Source: Bacteroidales bacterium (GTDB lineage: Bacteria; Bacteroidota; Bacteroidia; Bacteroidales; WCHB1-69). Taken from it: DNA of 48,736 bases. The notes below the pieces were generated by a model. The model had not been told where the DNA came from. It saw only the letters and a list, made by a program, of their open reading frames with translations, and searched no databases. Below are positions 32,589 through 42,110 of the stretch, one piece after another (positions within the stretch are counted from its first letter, which is position 1; every line of letters starts with the position of its first letter). The stretch is from positions 1 to 48,736 of the forward strand of contig JAFRUI010000005.1 of assembly GCA_017438945.1 (NCBI GenBank). The letters run 5' to 3'. The translations under genes were made by a program, and so were the position numbers.

Positions 32589-33818
32589 GTGTTATACACG
32601 ATAGGGATTTGGTTCTACGGGCTGGGCATCCGGGTGGCGGCGCTGTTCAACGAGAAGGCGCGGCTGTGGGTGCGCGGACGGAACGGCTTGTTTGCTGAGC
32701 TGGAACGCACTTTCGCCAGCAACTCAAATCCTGTGTGGGTACATTGCGCTTCACTTGGAGAGTACGAACAAGCCAAACCGCTGATCGAAAAGATTAAGCA
32801 GGAACAACCTGAAACCAAAATCCTTACCACCTTTTTTTCGCCGTCAGGCTATGCGCAGGCCATCAAAAAACCTCTCGCCGATTACAATTTCTACCTGCCA
32901 TTGGATTTGCCCCGCAACGCACGTAAGTTTATCGACATTGTGCAACCCAAAACGGCCGTTTTTGTGAAATATGAGTTTTGGTTCAATTACATGCACCAGT
33001 TGCATCAAAAAGCCATTCCTTTTTATTATATAAGCGCGATTTTCAGAGAGAACCAGCATTTCTTTAAGCCCAGTGGCCACTGGTTTGCGAAACAACTCCG
33101 CCAAGCGACGCATTTCTTCGTGCAAACGGAGCAATCGCGACAGCTATTGGAACAGATTGGCATAAAGCAGGTTACTGTATGCGGCGACACCCGTTTCGAC
33201 CGTGTGAAAGCCATCGCCGCGCAAGTGCAACCATTTGATTTCATGGAGACCTTTCGTCAAGGCAAAAAAGTCATCGTGGCGGGCAGCACCTGGGGACCTG
33301 ACGAGCAGTTGTTGGCACAATTATTGCAACATTTCCCTAATTACAAACTGGTTGTCGCACCCCACGAAATCAGCAGAACCCCGGAAGTGAAGCAGACATT
33401 CGCCGCATATAAAACCGCGTTGTACTCGTCCAAAGAAGAGAGCAATTTGGCTGATGCTCAAGTGTTTATCATCGACACCATCGGCATCTTGAACCGTCTT
33501 TACCAATACAGTGCCGTATCTTACATCGGCGGGGCGTTCAAGACAGGACTGCACAACATTTTGGAAGCGGCTGTCTATGGAAAACCTATTTTCTTTGGTC
33601 CTCACTACGACCATTTCAACGAAGCAATCAACTTAGTCACGCTAAAAGGTGCCTTTTCGGTGACTTCCGCAGACGAAATGCATTCAATTATGACACAATT
33701 CGAACAACATCCTGAATACTATGCCCAAACATGCGATATTTGTCAGGAATATGTGGCGCAGAATTCAGGCGCAGTTAACATCATATACGAAAACATCAAA
33801 ATCAAAAATTCATATTAA
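32583..33818 (+). CDS. waaA: 3-deoxy-D-manno-octulosonic acid (Kdo) transferase
   Basis: The 411-residue protein opens with a membrane anchor (LYTIGIWFYGLGIRVAAL) and has WVHCASLGEYEQAKPLIEKI, TFFSPSGYA, PLDLPRNARKF, AIFRENQHFF and late SYIGGAFKTGLHNILEAAVYGKPIFFGPHY, matching WaaA/KdtA of the GT-B fold. It transfers Kdo from CMP-Kdo to lipid A precursor at the inner membrane. The start codon lies in a tandem repeat, so translation could change with repeat number. Confidence 0.93.
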   Translation: MNVLYTIGIWFYGLGIRVAALFNEKARLWVRGRNGLFAELERTFASNSNPVWVHCASLGEYEQAKPLIEKIKQEQPETKILTTFFSPSGYAQAIKKPLADYNFYLPLDLPRNARKFIDIVQPKTAVFVKYEFWFNYMHQLHQKAIPFYYISAIFRENQHFFKPSGHWFAKQLRQATHFFVQTEQSRQLLEQIGIKQVTVCGDTRFDRVKAIAAQVQPFDFMETFRQGKKVIVAGSTWGPDEQLLAQLLQHFPNYKLVVAPHEISRTPEVKQTFAAYKTALYSSKEESNLADAQVFIIDTIGILNRLYQYSAVSYIGGAFKTGLHNILEAAVYGKPIFFGPHYDHFNEAINLVTLKGAFSVTSADEMHSIMTQFEQHPEYYAQTCDICQEYVAQNSGAVNIIYENIKIKNSY

Positions 33819-33830
33819 AACTTTAATACA

Positions 33831-34430
33831 ATGGGTAAATTATTAAAAACTATCTTGATTATTGTTGGTATCGTCATCGTTTTGGGTGCCATGTTAGTGA
33901 AACCGTACAACAATATGGTGGCGAAAGACGAAGGCTGCTCCAAGGCCTGGGCCAATGTGGAGAATGCCTATCAGCGCCGTATGGATCTCATCCCGAATTT
34001 GGTGAAGACCGTCCAAGGTGCCGCCGATTATGAAAAAGGAACCCTGACGGAGGTGATTGAGGCTCGTGCAAAAGCCACATCCGTGCAAGTGGATCCGAGC
34101 AATCTGACGGAAGAGTCTCTTGCCAAGTTCCAAGCCGCTCAGGATCAACTGAGTTCCGCTTTGAGCCGCTTGATGGTGGTCGTGGAGCGCTATCCTGAAC
34201 TGAAAGCCAACCAGAACTTCCTGGAACTGCAAGCGCAGTTGGAAGGCACGGAGAACCGCATCGCAGTGGAGCGCGGCAAATTCAACGAAACGGTGAACGA
34301 CTACAACAGCTACATCCGCCGTTTCCCGAATAACATCATCGCCGGTATTTTCAACTTCGACAAGAAGGGCTACTTCAAGGCTACTGAAGGTGCTGACAAA
34401 GCTCCTGACGTGGAATTCAACTTCAACTAA
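33831..34430 (+). CDS. LemA family protein
   Basis: The 199-residue protein has one N-terminal membrane helix (TILIIVGIVIVLGAMLV) and the LemA pattern YNNMVAKDEGCSKAWANVENAYQRRMDLIPNLV and AQLEGTENRIAVERGKFNETVNDYN. It is a membrane-anchored coiled-coil protein of unknown mechanism. It is paired with the next TPM-domain gene, a common Bacteroidetes and wider arrangement. The gap to waaA is 12 bp, so all could be one operon. Confidence 0.92.
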   Translation: MGKLLKTILIIVGIVIVLGAMLVKPYNNMVAKDEGCSKAWANVENAYQRRMDLIPNLVKTVQGAADYEKGTLTEVIEARAKATSVQVDPSNLTEESLAKFQAAQDQLSSALSRLMVVVERYPELKANQNFLELQAQLEGTENRIAVERGKFNETVNDYNSYIRRFPNNIIAGIFNFDKKGYFKATEGADKAPDVEFNFN

Positions 34431-34447
34431 TCAAATTTTATTCAGCG

Positions 34448-35257
34448 TTGAAACGTCTGATATTCATATTGTTCGCCATTGCGGCCGTATGGACGGGAGC
34501 GGCTAAGGACTCGGACGGGATTCCGCCCGCGCCGAACCCGCCACGGCTTGTCAACGACTTTGCCGGTCTTCTTACAAGCGAGCAGATTCAAGAGAAGGAA
34601 CGATTGTTGGTGGATTTCAACGATTCGACAACGAATGTTATCTGTGTGGTGACAGTCAATGATTTGGGAGATTACACAGCGGCAGAGTTCGCCTACGAAA
34701 TCGGAGACCGGTGGGGTGTGCGATCCACCGACGACAAGCGCAACGGTGTGGTGTTGCTGCTCAAGCCCCGTAATGAAACTTCCGGTGAAGTCTATATTGC
34801 GGTGGGATACGACCTTGAGGGCGCCATCCCCGATGCTATCGCGAAACGCATCATCGAGACGAAGATGATGCCCGCCCTGCGTGACGGCGATTACAACGCG
34901 GCCATCGATTCGGCATTAGCGTACATTCTGCCTCTGGCGGCCGGCGAAATCAAGGAGATCCGCAATGATGGAGGCGATGACGACATAGGGGCACTGATGG
35001 CTTTGCTATTCTTTATCATTGCAGTCGTGGTCGTTTGCGTTTTCTTGCACAAGTTGGGTAAGGGAAGCGGTGGCGACAGCCATTATACCGGTTCCTTCTT
35101 CCCGCCCACCCACTATGGCGGCAACTGGTCTGACTTCGGCGGTGGCTTTGGAGGCGGCAGCTTCGGTGGAGGCCATAGCAGTGGCGGTTTCGGAGGCTTT
35201 GGTGGATTTGGCGGCGGCGGCGGCTTCGGTGGAGGCGGCGCCGGCGGACGATTCTAA
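34448..35257 (+). CDS. TPM-domain (YgcG-like) protein
   Basis: The 269-residue protein starts at TTG 34448; no ATG lies between the LemA stop and this codon in frame, and it is directly followed by a signal peptide (RLIFILFAIAAVWTGAA). The TPM domain runs from about 30 to 160 (RLVNDFAGLLTSEQIQEKERLL, EIGDRWGVRSTDDKRNGVVLLL). It is followed by a membrane helix (ALMALLFFIIAVVVVCVF) and a Gly-rich tail (FGGGFGGGSFGGG). It is placed with LemA, as in many genomes. Confidence 0.9.
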   Translation: MKRLIFILFAIAAVWTGAAKDSDGIPPAPNPPRLVNDFAGLLTSEQIQEKERLLVDFNDSTTNVICVVTVNDLGDYTAAEFAYEIGDRWGVRSTDDKRNGVVLLLKPRNETSGEVYIAVGYDLEGAIPDAIAKRIIETKMMPALRDGDYNAAIDSALAYILPLAAGEIKEIRNDGGDDDIGALMALLFFIIAVVVVCVFLHKLGKGSGGDSHYTGSFFPPTHYGGNWSDFGGGFGGGSFGGGHSSGGFGGFGGFGGGGGFGGGGAGGRF

Positions 35258-35259
35258 TG

Positions 35260-35287
35260 ATGAATTATGAATGATGAATTATGAATT
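35260..35287 (+). repeat. four heptamer units ending in the pyrC start codon
   Basis: atgaatt, atgaatg, atgaatt and atgaatt in strict 7-nt register; the last unit supplies the ATG at 35281. Each unit begins ATG, giving four possible ATGs in changing frames. Confidence 0.8.
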
Positions 35288-36633
35288 ACTACATCAAAAA
35301 TGCGACAATAATTAATGAAGGTGAGTCCTTTATGGCTCACCTTTATATTAAGGATGGCATAATCGCCAAGATTGTGCGCGATGGCGAGGTCTTTGAACCT
35401 GAAAACGCACGCGTCATTGATGCATGCGGCAAGTATCTGATTCCCGGCATCATCGACGAACATGTGCACTTCCGGGAACCGGGCATGACCGCAAAGGCAG
35501 ACATTTGCAGTGAGAGCCGGGCGGCGGTGGCGGGCGGCGTGACCTCCTTCATGGAGATGCCCAACACCGTGCCGCAAACCACCACGCAAGCACTCTTGCA
35601 GGAGAAATTCGACCTCGCCACCGAAAAATCATTGGCCAACTTCTCGTTTTACATCGGTGCCACCAACGACAATCTTGACGAAATTGTAAAAACCGACCCC
35701 ACGAAAGTCTGTGGCGTTAAGCTTTTTATGGGATCCAGTACGGGTAACATGCTGGTGGACAAGGAATCGGTTTTGGAGACTCTGTTCAAAGAATCTCCGT
35801 GTCTGATTGCGGCACATTGTGAAGACGAAGCCATCATCAAACGCAACACACTGCATTATAAGGAATTGGCCGAGAAACACGAAATAGTACCAGATGCAAG
35901 CATCCATCCGCTCGTCCGTACGGAAGAGGCTTGCTACCGTTCGACTGAAAAAGCTGTGAGTTTAGCCCAGAAAACGGGTGCACGACTCCACGTCATGCAT
36001 ATCTCCACCCGGGCGGAACTGCTGCTGTTTAACCCCTCTACCCCATTGTTATCCAAAAAGATAACAGCAGAAACCTGTCCACATTATTTGCTGTTTGATG
36101 ACCGTGATTACAGCCAATACGGCTTCGCCATCAAGTGCAATCCGGCCATCAAGTCGGCTCACGACAAACGCGCACTCTGGCGAGGTCTGCAAGATGGTTA
36201 CATCGACACCCTCGGTTCCGACCATGCGCCACATCTCCGCGAGGAAAAATTTACCGACAGCTATTTCACCGCAAAATCAGGATTCCCTTCCATCCAACAT
36301 GATTTTGCGCTTATGGCAGACCATTTCAGACGAAATCATCTGGATTTAACTGCGTTAGTGAAGCTAATGTGCCATAATCCCGCCACCTTGTATCGTATTG
36401 ACCGTCGCGGTTTTATCCGGGAAGGCTATTTTGCGGATTTAGCCCTTGTGGATACCAATGCCAACATGCTGATTGCCAACGAAGATGTGAAGTATAAATG
36501 CGGCTGGACACCCTACGATGGAACATTAGCTCACACCTGCGTGACCCACACGTTCGTCAACGGAAATCTGGTTTATGAAAACGGGATTATCCATGATGAA
36601 GACAAGGGTGAACGATTGACATTCTGTAAATAA
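35281..36633 (+). CDS. pyrC: dihydroorotase
   Basis: The 450-residue protein has the amidohydrolase zinc motif DEHVHFREPG (about residues 59-68), CGVKLFMGSSTG with the carbamylated-Lys region, CEDEAIIK, HVMHIST and GSDHAPHLREEK. It cyclises N-carbamoyl-aspartate to dihydroorotate in pyrimidine synthesis. It starts 23 bp after the TPM stop, with the spacer made of heptamers. It converges on the flippase gene with a 43-bp gap and no clear terminator. Confidence 0.93.
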   Translation: MNYYIKNATIINEGESFMAHLYIKDGIIAKIVRDGEVFEPENARVIDACGKYLIPGIIDEHVHFREPGMTAKADICSESRAAVAGGVTSFMEMPNTVPQTTTQALLQEKFDLATEKSLANFSFYIGATNDNLDEIVKTDPTKVCGVKLFMGSSTGNMLVDKESVLETLFKESPCLIAAHCEDEAIIKRNTLHYKELAEKHEIVPDASIHPLVRTEEACYRSTEKAVSLAQKTGARLHVMHISTRAELLLFNPSTPLLSKKITAETCPHYLLFDDRDYSQYGFAIKCNPAIKSAHDKRALWRGLQDGYIDTLGSDHAPHLREEKFTDSYFTAKSGFPSIQHDFALMADHFRRNHLDLTALVKLMCHNPATLYRIDRRGFIREGYFADLALVDTNANMLIANEDVKYKCGWTPYDGTLAHTCVTHTFVNGNLVYENGIIHDEDKGERLTFCK

Positions 36634-36676
36634 CAGCAAACAATAGCGGCCCTGAAAAACAGCAAAAAAGAATAGA

Positions 36677-38200
36677 CTAGCTCTCTTTCCGCAACATTTT
36701 GCGGATCAGCCGGTTGACATCTTCCGAAATGTGCCAGAAATAGCACACTACCACGGTGACTACCATCAAAAAGACACTTTTAACCAAAGCGTCAATTAAC
36801 GCATTGGCCGTCAATGAGAACGGAAGTTTTGTGAAGAGAGGGAAAATGCCCTTCACCCATCCGAAATTCAACAATAGCAATCCCGCTATTAAGGCGAGAA
36901 CTTTAATTTGCGCTTCGGATAATATGTTAATATTCAGCTTGATGCGAACCACTAACAATAGACAGAGGTAAAACGTCAGATAAGAAATCAGATGTGACAG
37001 GGATGCTCCGTCCATGCCGTAATGCGGAATCAGTAACACATTCAAGACCACAGCCATCGTGGTAAGCATGATGGTGAATATCAGTGACCAGTAGTAATAT
37101 TTGGAATAATTGAGCACACTCGAGCTGACGAACAATGTGGAATTGAAGAATTTGGCGAATCCTAGAATCAGAACCACACTTTTCCCCGCCTCATAAAGCT
37201 CACCATTGGGCAAGAGCATGAAAAGCGCATCAATATTGATCCAGATAAACAAGAAGATGAGCGCGCTGGAGAGCATCAAGTGCAAAGAAACAGATTTACA
37301 GATTGTTTCAGCTCTGTCAATATCGTTGTTTTTGATGGCTTCGGAAATTTCCGGCTGCACGATCGCGTTGAGCGACCGGTTCGGCACCTCAATTACCGTG
37401 GCGATGTAATTCGCTATGGCATATATACCTGTAAAAGAGAGTCCCATGCCTGCACTGACGAAAAAAGTGTTCAGCAACGGCATCACATTCACCGTAACCG
37501 CATTCATCAGCAAAAACAAGGTATAGAACCCGATATCTTTCAACAGAGGTTTCGTAAATATCTTGAAATCAGGCTTGAACGAAATCCTTCCCAACGAGAG
37601 CAAGTAAAAGAAATCAATGAGTGCGGCGAGGAAATAGGTGATACACACCCCCATCACAAATCCATCCAAATCGATGACGTGCCAGTAGCCATACAACAGA
37701 TATATCAGCAAAAGGCCGACACGCACACCCACTTCGCGCACAAATTTCGGCACTACGATACGCATCAGCACATTGGCGTTAGCCTCGAACACCGTTTGGT
37801 AGAGCATAAACACAGCGAGCGGAAAGACGAATCGGTAATAGTTGACAAAGAGATCAGAATTTTTCGAGAAAGTGTGTATAATCGTGCCCTCCAGGCATTT
37901 GGCCACAATGAAAAAGAGAAAGAAACCGACGATTGGGACAATCAGAGTCCAGAAGAAAAAGCCATGGTGTTTCTCATTCTCGTCCTTGAAATAGGGGAAG
38001 AAGCGGATGATGGAAGAGCTGGTGCCCAGTTGGGCAAAGCTGGCGAACAGGACACCGGCGTCGATGAGCACACGGCTGAGACCGATTTCCTCTTGCGTCA
38101 GATACTTGGTGACAATAAAAAATGTAGTGACGAAGCCGATGGCTACCCCCAAGTAGTTGACTATCGTGCCTTTAATGCTTTGTTTGATGACTATGCCCAT
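36677..38200 (-). CDS. polysaccharide/lipid flippase (MOP superfamily, Wzx-like)
   Basis: The 507-residue protein (from MGIVIKQS) has about 12-14 hydrophobic helices. The start IKQSIKGTIVNYLGVAIGFVTTFF matches oligosaccharide flippases (RfbX/Wzx type), and the glycine- and proline-rich helix breaks plus the mid-protein GIYAIANYIATVIEVP fit. It moves lipid-linked glycans across the inner membrane. No transferase genes lie beside it, so the glycan is unknown. Confidence 0.9.
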   Translation of the reverse strand: MGIVIKQSIKGTIVNYLGVAIGFVTTFFIVTKYLTQEEIGLSRVLIDAGVLFASFAQLGTSSSIIRFFPYFKDENEKHHGFFFWTLIVPIVGFFLFFIVAKCLEGTIIHTFSKNSDLFVNYYRFVFPLAVFMLYQTVFEANANVLMRIVVPKFVREVGVRVGLLLIYLLYGYWHVIDLDGFVMGVCITYFLAALIDFFYLLSLGRISFKPDFKIFTKPLLKDIGFYTLFLLMNAVTVNVMPLLNTFFVSAGMGLSFTGIYAIANYIATVIEVPNRSLNAIVQPEISEAIKNNDIDRAETICKSVSLHLMLSSALIFLFIWINIDALFMLLPNGELYEAGKSVVLILGFAKFFNSTLFVSSSVLNYSKYYYWSLIFTIMLTTMAVVLNVLLIPHYGMDGASLSHLISYLTFYLCLLLVVRIKLNINILSEAQIKVLALIAGLLLLNFGWVKGIFPLFTKLPFSLTANALIDALVKSVFLMVVTVVVCYFWHISEDVNRLIRKMLRKES

Positions 38201-38220
38201 GTTCGCTCTGAATTTTCCGG

Positions 38221-38247
38221 CAGAGACGATATGCACATCATCTCTAC
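38221..38247. repeat. REP palindrome R5 (imperfect)
   Basis: 38222-38230 and 38238-38246 pair with one mismatch; on the minus strand it begins GTAGAGA (38247). It lies between MltD and the flippase gene. Confidence 0.6.
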
Positions 38248-38272
38248 AAACGGTAAAACCGTCAGACAGGTA

Positions 38273-39898
38273 TTACTTTTTGGGGATTTTCAGCTTTTGG
38301 CCTATCTTAATGGCATCCTTGTTAGCGAGGTGGTTGTACTGGGCGATGTCGTTGGCGGTGGTACCGTAGCGTCTGGCAATGGAAGAGAGCGTGTCGCCTT
38401 GGCGGATGGTATAGGATGTGTAGTTCAGCTGCTGCTGGATAGGTTTGATTTCAGGTTTCGGTTGCGAAGGGACGGGACCACCTATCGTATCGCTATTTGT
38501 CATTGTACTGTCCACTGCAGTGTTGCCGGCAATGGCTTTTGCGGTATCTTGAGCGGCAGGTTTCGCATTAGGATTGGGAACTTTTACGGTTGTCCCTTTC
38601 TTCACCATCAATTTCTGCCCGATGCGCAAATTGGTGCTGCGCAAATGATTCATGGACTTGATAGCGTTAACTGATGTGTGGTATTTCGATGCAATTTTGC
38701 CCAAAGTTTCGCCTTTTTTCACCACATGATACTTGTTAGGCGTCTTTTGGACAATCATCATACCATCATCGGAAACAGTGCTGTTTTCCGCCAGCAGGTT
38801 CAGGTTTTTAGTCGGGTTGAAATAAGTGTCGTAATTGTATTTCGGAATGGAATCGGCCATGGCGATATAATGCAGAATATCGTTAGAGCGGAGCCGCACC
38901 GGCATAGGCTGGTTGAAGGCAGGAACGATATCCTTTTTGTATTGCGGATTCAACGATTTGATCTCGTCATAGCTGACACCCAAGACGTTGGAAATCTGTT
39001 GGAAATGTGTTTCTTTTCCAATCATGATAGTGTCCACATCAGAGGGAATGGAGATTTTGGCAGGCTGGATACCGTAAAGATTGTGGTAGGTCATCATATA
39101 CATGGCACCGATGAAAGCGGGGAAGTAGTTCTGGGTTTCGCGGGGGAGGTAGTTGCAGACGCTCCAGAAGTCGGTTTTGCCACCGGAACGTTGGATGGCC
39201 TTACGCACATTACCGGCGCCGCAGTTGTAGGCGGAAATAGCCAATCCCCAGTCACCGAAGATGTTGTAGAGATCGCGGAAGTGACGGGCGGCAGCATCCG
39301 TGGCTTTGTAAGGGTCGCGACGGTCATCCACATACGAAGACACTTCCAAGCCATACAGTTTACCTGTTCCGTACATGAATTGCCAAATACCGGTCGCACC
39401 CGCCGGAGACACCGCCGTTGGATTCAACGCAGACTCGATAATGGTGATATAGACCAGCTCCTCAGGCAGGTCGTATTTGTCGAAAATGGCTTTCATCCAC
39501 GGATAGTAGTATTGGGCCAGACCCAAAATCACGGAAGAGCTGCGTTGGCGCTGAACGGAATAGAGTTCGATAAAACGTTTCACCCTGTCATTATAGGCCA
39601 CTTGTATCGGCGTTTCTATCGCACTCAAACGTTTGAAAATCAAGGAGTCATTGTTATCATATTTGGTTGTGTCATCGGTCAGCTTGGAAAGAACGGAGTT
39701 TTGAGAGGCAAGATCACGCTTCACATACCATACATTCAACAGAGAATCCATCAGACGAATCTCATTGCGGGTGAAAATCTCCAAGCTCTCCTTTGCGATG
39801 CTGGTGGCGGAAGAATCAGATTTGGTCTGGCTTTCCGGTTGCGCGTTCAAACCACACGCAAATCCACACAACAAGGTAAATATCAATATTCTTTTCAT
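38273..39898 (-). CDS. LysM-containing lytic transglycosylase (MltD-like)
   Basis: The 541-residue protein has a signal peptide (RILIFTLLCGFACGLNAQ). A transglycosylase SLT domain follows (YITIIESALNPTAVSPAGATGIWQFM, with the catalytic Glu in IESAL). At the C-terminus are two LysM units (YHVVKKGETLGKIASKY and YTIRQGDTLSSIARRYG). It cleaves peptidoglycan to 1,6-anhydro products in the periplasm. A start six bases upstream (ATG 39904) is possible. Its promoter is at 40007. Confidence 0.92.
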   Translation of the reverse strand: MKRILIFTLLCGFACGLNAQPESQTKSDSSATSIAKESLEIFTRNEIRLMDSLLNVWYVKRDLASQNSVLSKLTDDTTKYDNNDSLIFKRLSAIETPIQVAYNDRVKRFIELYSVQRQRSSSVILGLAQYYYPWMKAIFDKYDLPEELVYITIIESALNPTAVSPAGATGIWQFMYGTGKLYGLEVSSYVDDRRDPYKATDAAARHFRDLYNIFGDWGLAISAYNCGAGNVRKAIQRSGGKTDFWSVCNYLPRETQNYFPAFIGAMYMMTYHNLYGIQPAKISIPSDVDTIMIGKETHFQQISNVLGVSYDEIKSLNPQYKKDIVPAFNQPMPVRLRSNDILHYIAMADSIPKYNYDTYFNPTKNLNLLAENSTVSDDGMMIVQKTPNKYHVVKKGETLGKIASKYHTSVNAIKSMNHLRSTNLRIGQKLMVKKGTTVKVPNPNAKPAAQDTAKAIAGNTAVDSTMTNSDTIGGPVPSQPKPEIKPIQQQLNYTSYTIRQGDTLSSIARRYGTTANDIAQYNHLANKDAIKIGQKLKIPKK

Positions 39899-40006
39899 AT
39901 TCAAAATTTACAAAACAATAAATATCAAGATGTTAAAGAATCTTGACATCAAAAAAATTTCATCTGTTTTCCTTAAGTTAGTCAAACAGATTGAAATTTG
40001 AGGCCA

Positions 40007-40014
40007 CAAAGATA
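40007..40014 (-). promoter_or_regulatory. -7 box for the LysM transglycosylase
   Basis: TATCTTTG on the minus strand; the leader before the ATG is about 100 nt. Confidence 0.55.
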
Positions 40015-40037
40015 CGATTTTTTTAACGTGAACCCCA

Positions 40038-41537
40038 TTATTTTATTGTATAATTATTCCACTTTAATTCCTTACCTTCTTTGAATAAGGTAGTTATGGA
40101 TAAAACACCTTCTTCATCATAAAGCTGCCAAACACCCTCCTGCAAACCATTTTCATATTTTCCGTTTAAATGGATATTGCCATTTTCCCAGTATAAGGTA
40201 TATTTTCCATCCATAATATTGTCGGTATACTGAATTTCGGAGGCCAGTTTTCCGCTCTCGAACCACGATTTCCATATACCTTCTCGCAAACCTCCACTGT
40301 ATTTGCCTATTTCATACAATGTCCCGTTTCGATACATCCACGGTCCCTCTTCATATCCGGCTTCATAAAGACCACTTGTCATCACCTTTCCTTCTTCATC
40401 ATAATCCACGTAGCGGCCTTCCAACTCGCCGTCTTCATAGTTGGCCACCGTCATCGTGTCGCTGGTCGGGTAGAACCAGAGCCACTCACCTGTTTTCTGT
40501 CCCTTGGCATTGTAACTCCCTATGATTTCGATAGTTTTATCAGGAAAATAGAACTCCCATTCTCCCACAGGCTTTGAATTCTTGTATTTCCCTTTCGAGC
40601 GGAGTTCGCCGGTGGGATAATATTCTTTCCAAAGGCCCTGACGCAGTCCGTTGAGGTCGGTGACACCCTCGTAGCGGAGCCAACCGTCTTCGTAAAGATA
40701 GCCGTTGATGATTTTCCCCGCAGTGTCAAAGTCGCGCCGAACCCCTTCAGGGCGTCCGTTGTAGTATGTCGCAGCGATGGCCACCTGACCGTTTGGGTGA
40801 TATGTGCGGCGACGCTCCAGCTCCTTGGTTTCCTTGGCATCTTTCACCAACTGGTCGTTCTCATATTTTTCAACATAAAGGAAATCACCGTTTTCGTCAT
40901 AATATTTGAAGAAACCGTGCTTCTTGTCGTTGAGATATTGCGCTTCGACCCGCAGGTTTCCGTTGTCCCAGAAATATTTCCAACTGCCCTGCTTGAGCCC
41001 GAATTTGTCTGTTCGGTTGATGACCTCCCGGCGACTGCGCACCCCGCGGTAATATTTGGTCACCGCCACCACCAGACCCGTGTCATTGAACTCTTTAGCC
41101 AATCCGTGCGGAAGGCCATTCATATAAGGAATCGTTTTTTTCCATACATGGTTCAGGCTATAGGTGTTCATGCTTCCTATGATCGTGTCCTCATGCCATT
41201 GCGTTACAGTATACTCATCTTTCTGATAAACAATCTGTTCACCTTCTTTTTTATCCTCCTTGTAATGCACTGTCATACGCACGGAGGCATCATCGTTGTA
41301 AAAAGTCCACAAACTGTCCAAAAGGAAATTCTTACGGTTTCCTTCGGAGATGAGAACGCCTTTTTCGTTGTAGGATTTCCACCAGCCGTCGGGCTTGCCA
41401 TCGACAAGGCGACCCTCGCTCGACTTCACGCCGGAAGGATAGTAAAAGATCTTGTAATCAGACAAAAAAGTGGAATCTTGAGCCTGACAAAGAACCCATC
41501 CCGTAAGGAATAACAGCCCAAGAATCCACTTTTTCAT
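40038..41537 (-). CDS. MORN-repeat (YwqK-like) secreted protein
   Basis: The 499-residue protein has a signal (WILGLLFLTGWVLCQAQ) and then at least fifteen MORN_2-type repeats of about 23 residues (for example GLWKEYYPTGELRSKGKYKN and GVWQLYDEEGVLSI). Such repeats form an elongated beta sheet. Proteins of this type are named YwqK antitoxin-like in some databases, but the exported location argues against an antitoxin here. Partner unknown. Confidence 0.85.
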   Translation of the reverse strand: MKKWILGLLFLTGWVLCQAQDSTFLSDYKIFYYPSGVKSSEGRLVDGKPDGWWKSYNEKGVLISEGNRKNFLLDSLWTFYNDDASVRMTVHYKEDKKEGEQIVYQKDEYTVTQWHEDTIIGSMNTYSLNHVWKKTIPYMNGLPHGLAKEFNDTGLVVAVTKYYRGVRSRREVINRTDKFGLKQGSWKYFWDNGNLRVEAQYLNDKKHGFFKYYDENGDFLYVEKYENDQLVKDAKETKELERRRTYHPNGQVAIAATYYNGRPEGVRRDFDTAGKIINGYLYEDGWLRYEGVTDLNGLRQGLWKEYYPTGELRSKGKYKNSKPVGEWEFYFPDKTIEIIGSYNAKGQKTGEWLWFYPTSDTMTVANYEDGELEGRYVDYDEEGKVMTSGLYEAGYEEGPWMYRNGTLYEIGKYSGGLREGIWKSWFESGKLASEIQYTDNIMDGKYTLYWENGNIHLNGKYENGLQEGVWQLYDEEGVLSITTLFKEGKELKWNNYTIK

Positions 41538-41552
41538 TGAGGTTGAAATAAA

Positions 41553-41996
41553 TTACTTTGCGCCCACAAATTTGACGATACTCACTCGCGTGTTGAGCAA
41601 GTCTCCCAAAAGGGCGATTTCATAAAACATATCCAAACTTACTTCGCTGCCGTTAAACGTGGCTTCGACTTTCACATTTTTGATTTGTTCGGTAGCAGCA
41701 TTGTAGATATTGCTTTGGTTACCAATGTACTGAAGAAGTTGGGTGATAAGCTCGGTGTTGCTTTCATTAGACATATAGATGTTGGAATAGCCGGACACCG
41801 GACTGATCGGGACCACCCCGTATAAAAGCAAGCCATTCGTCATAGGATTGGATAAAAATCGTACGCTTCCATCCTTGGTGACGTTATTGGTAACGAAAGT
41901 GAAAGTGCCAGAATACTTGCCGGCATACGGATTTGTGCTGTTGCAGGAGGTGAGAGCCAAAACTGCAGCAAAAAGAACAACAACAAGCTTTTTCAT
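41553..41996 (-). CDS. hypothetical lipoprotein
   Basis: The 147-residue protein has a clear lipobox (VVVLFAAVLALTSC, Cys about residue 18). The mature part begins NPYAGKYSGTFTF, as in small Bacteroidetes lipoproteins with a beta-barrel-like fold, and contains an Asn/Ser-rich stretch. No known function. It precedes the MORN gene by 15 bp on the same strand, so an operon is likely. Confidence 0.8.
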   Translation of the reverse strand: MKKLVVVLFAAVLALTSCNSTNPYAGKYSGTFTFVTNNVTKDGSVRFLSNPMTNGLLLYGVVPISPVSGYSNIYMSNESNTELITQLLQYIGNQSNIYNAATEQIKNVKVEATFNGSEVSLDMFYEIALLGDLLNTRVSIVKFVGAK

Positions 41997-42025
41997 TTAT
42001 CTATAAATTTAAAATTTTCAACGGG

Positions 42026-42033
42026 CAAAAATA
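42026..42033 (-). promoter_or_regulatory. -7 box for the lipoprotein/MORN genes
   Basis: TATTTTTG on the minus strand, 29 nt upstream of ATG 41996. Confidence 0.6.
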
Positions 42034-42081
42034 CAAAAAACATTGGAATATTCCGCCGCCGCGCATTTTAAATAAAAAGTG

Positions 42082-42089
42082 TATGTTTG
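42082..42089 (+). promoter_or_regulatory. -7 box for the 71-residue lipoprotein
   Basis: TATGTTTG, 21 nt before ATG 42111 (divergent from the promoter at 42026). Confidence 0.6.
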
Positions 42090-42110
42090 CAGCCCTATTT
42101 TTGAATAAAA

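Noticed and set aside
37280-39946. Long open frames on the plus strand (464 and 422 residues) opposite the flippase and transglycosylase genes
   Set aside because: They are antisense to clearly identified proteins, His/Arg/Asp rich and without domains.
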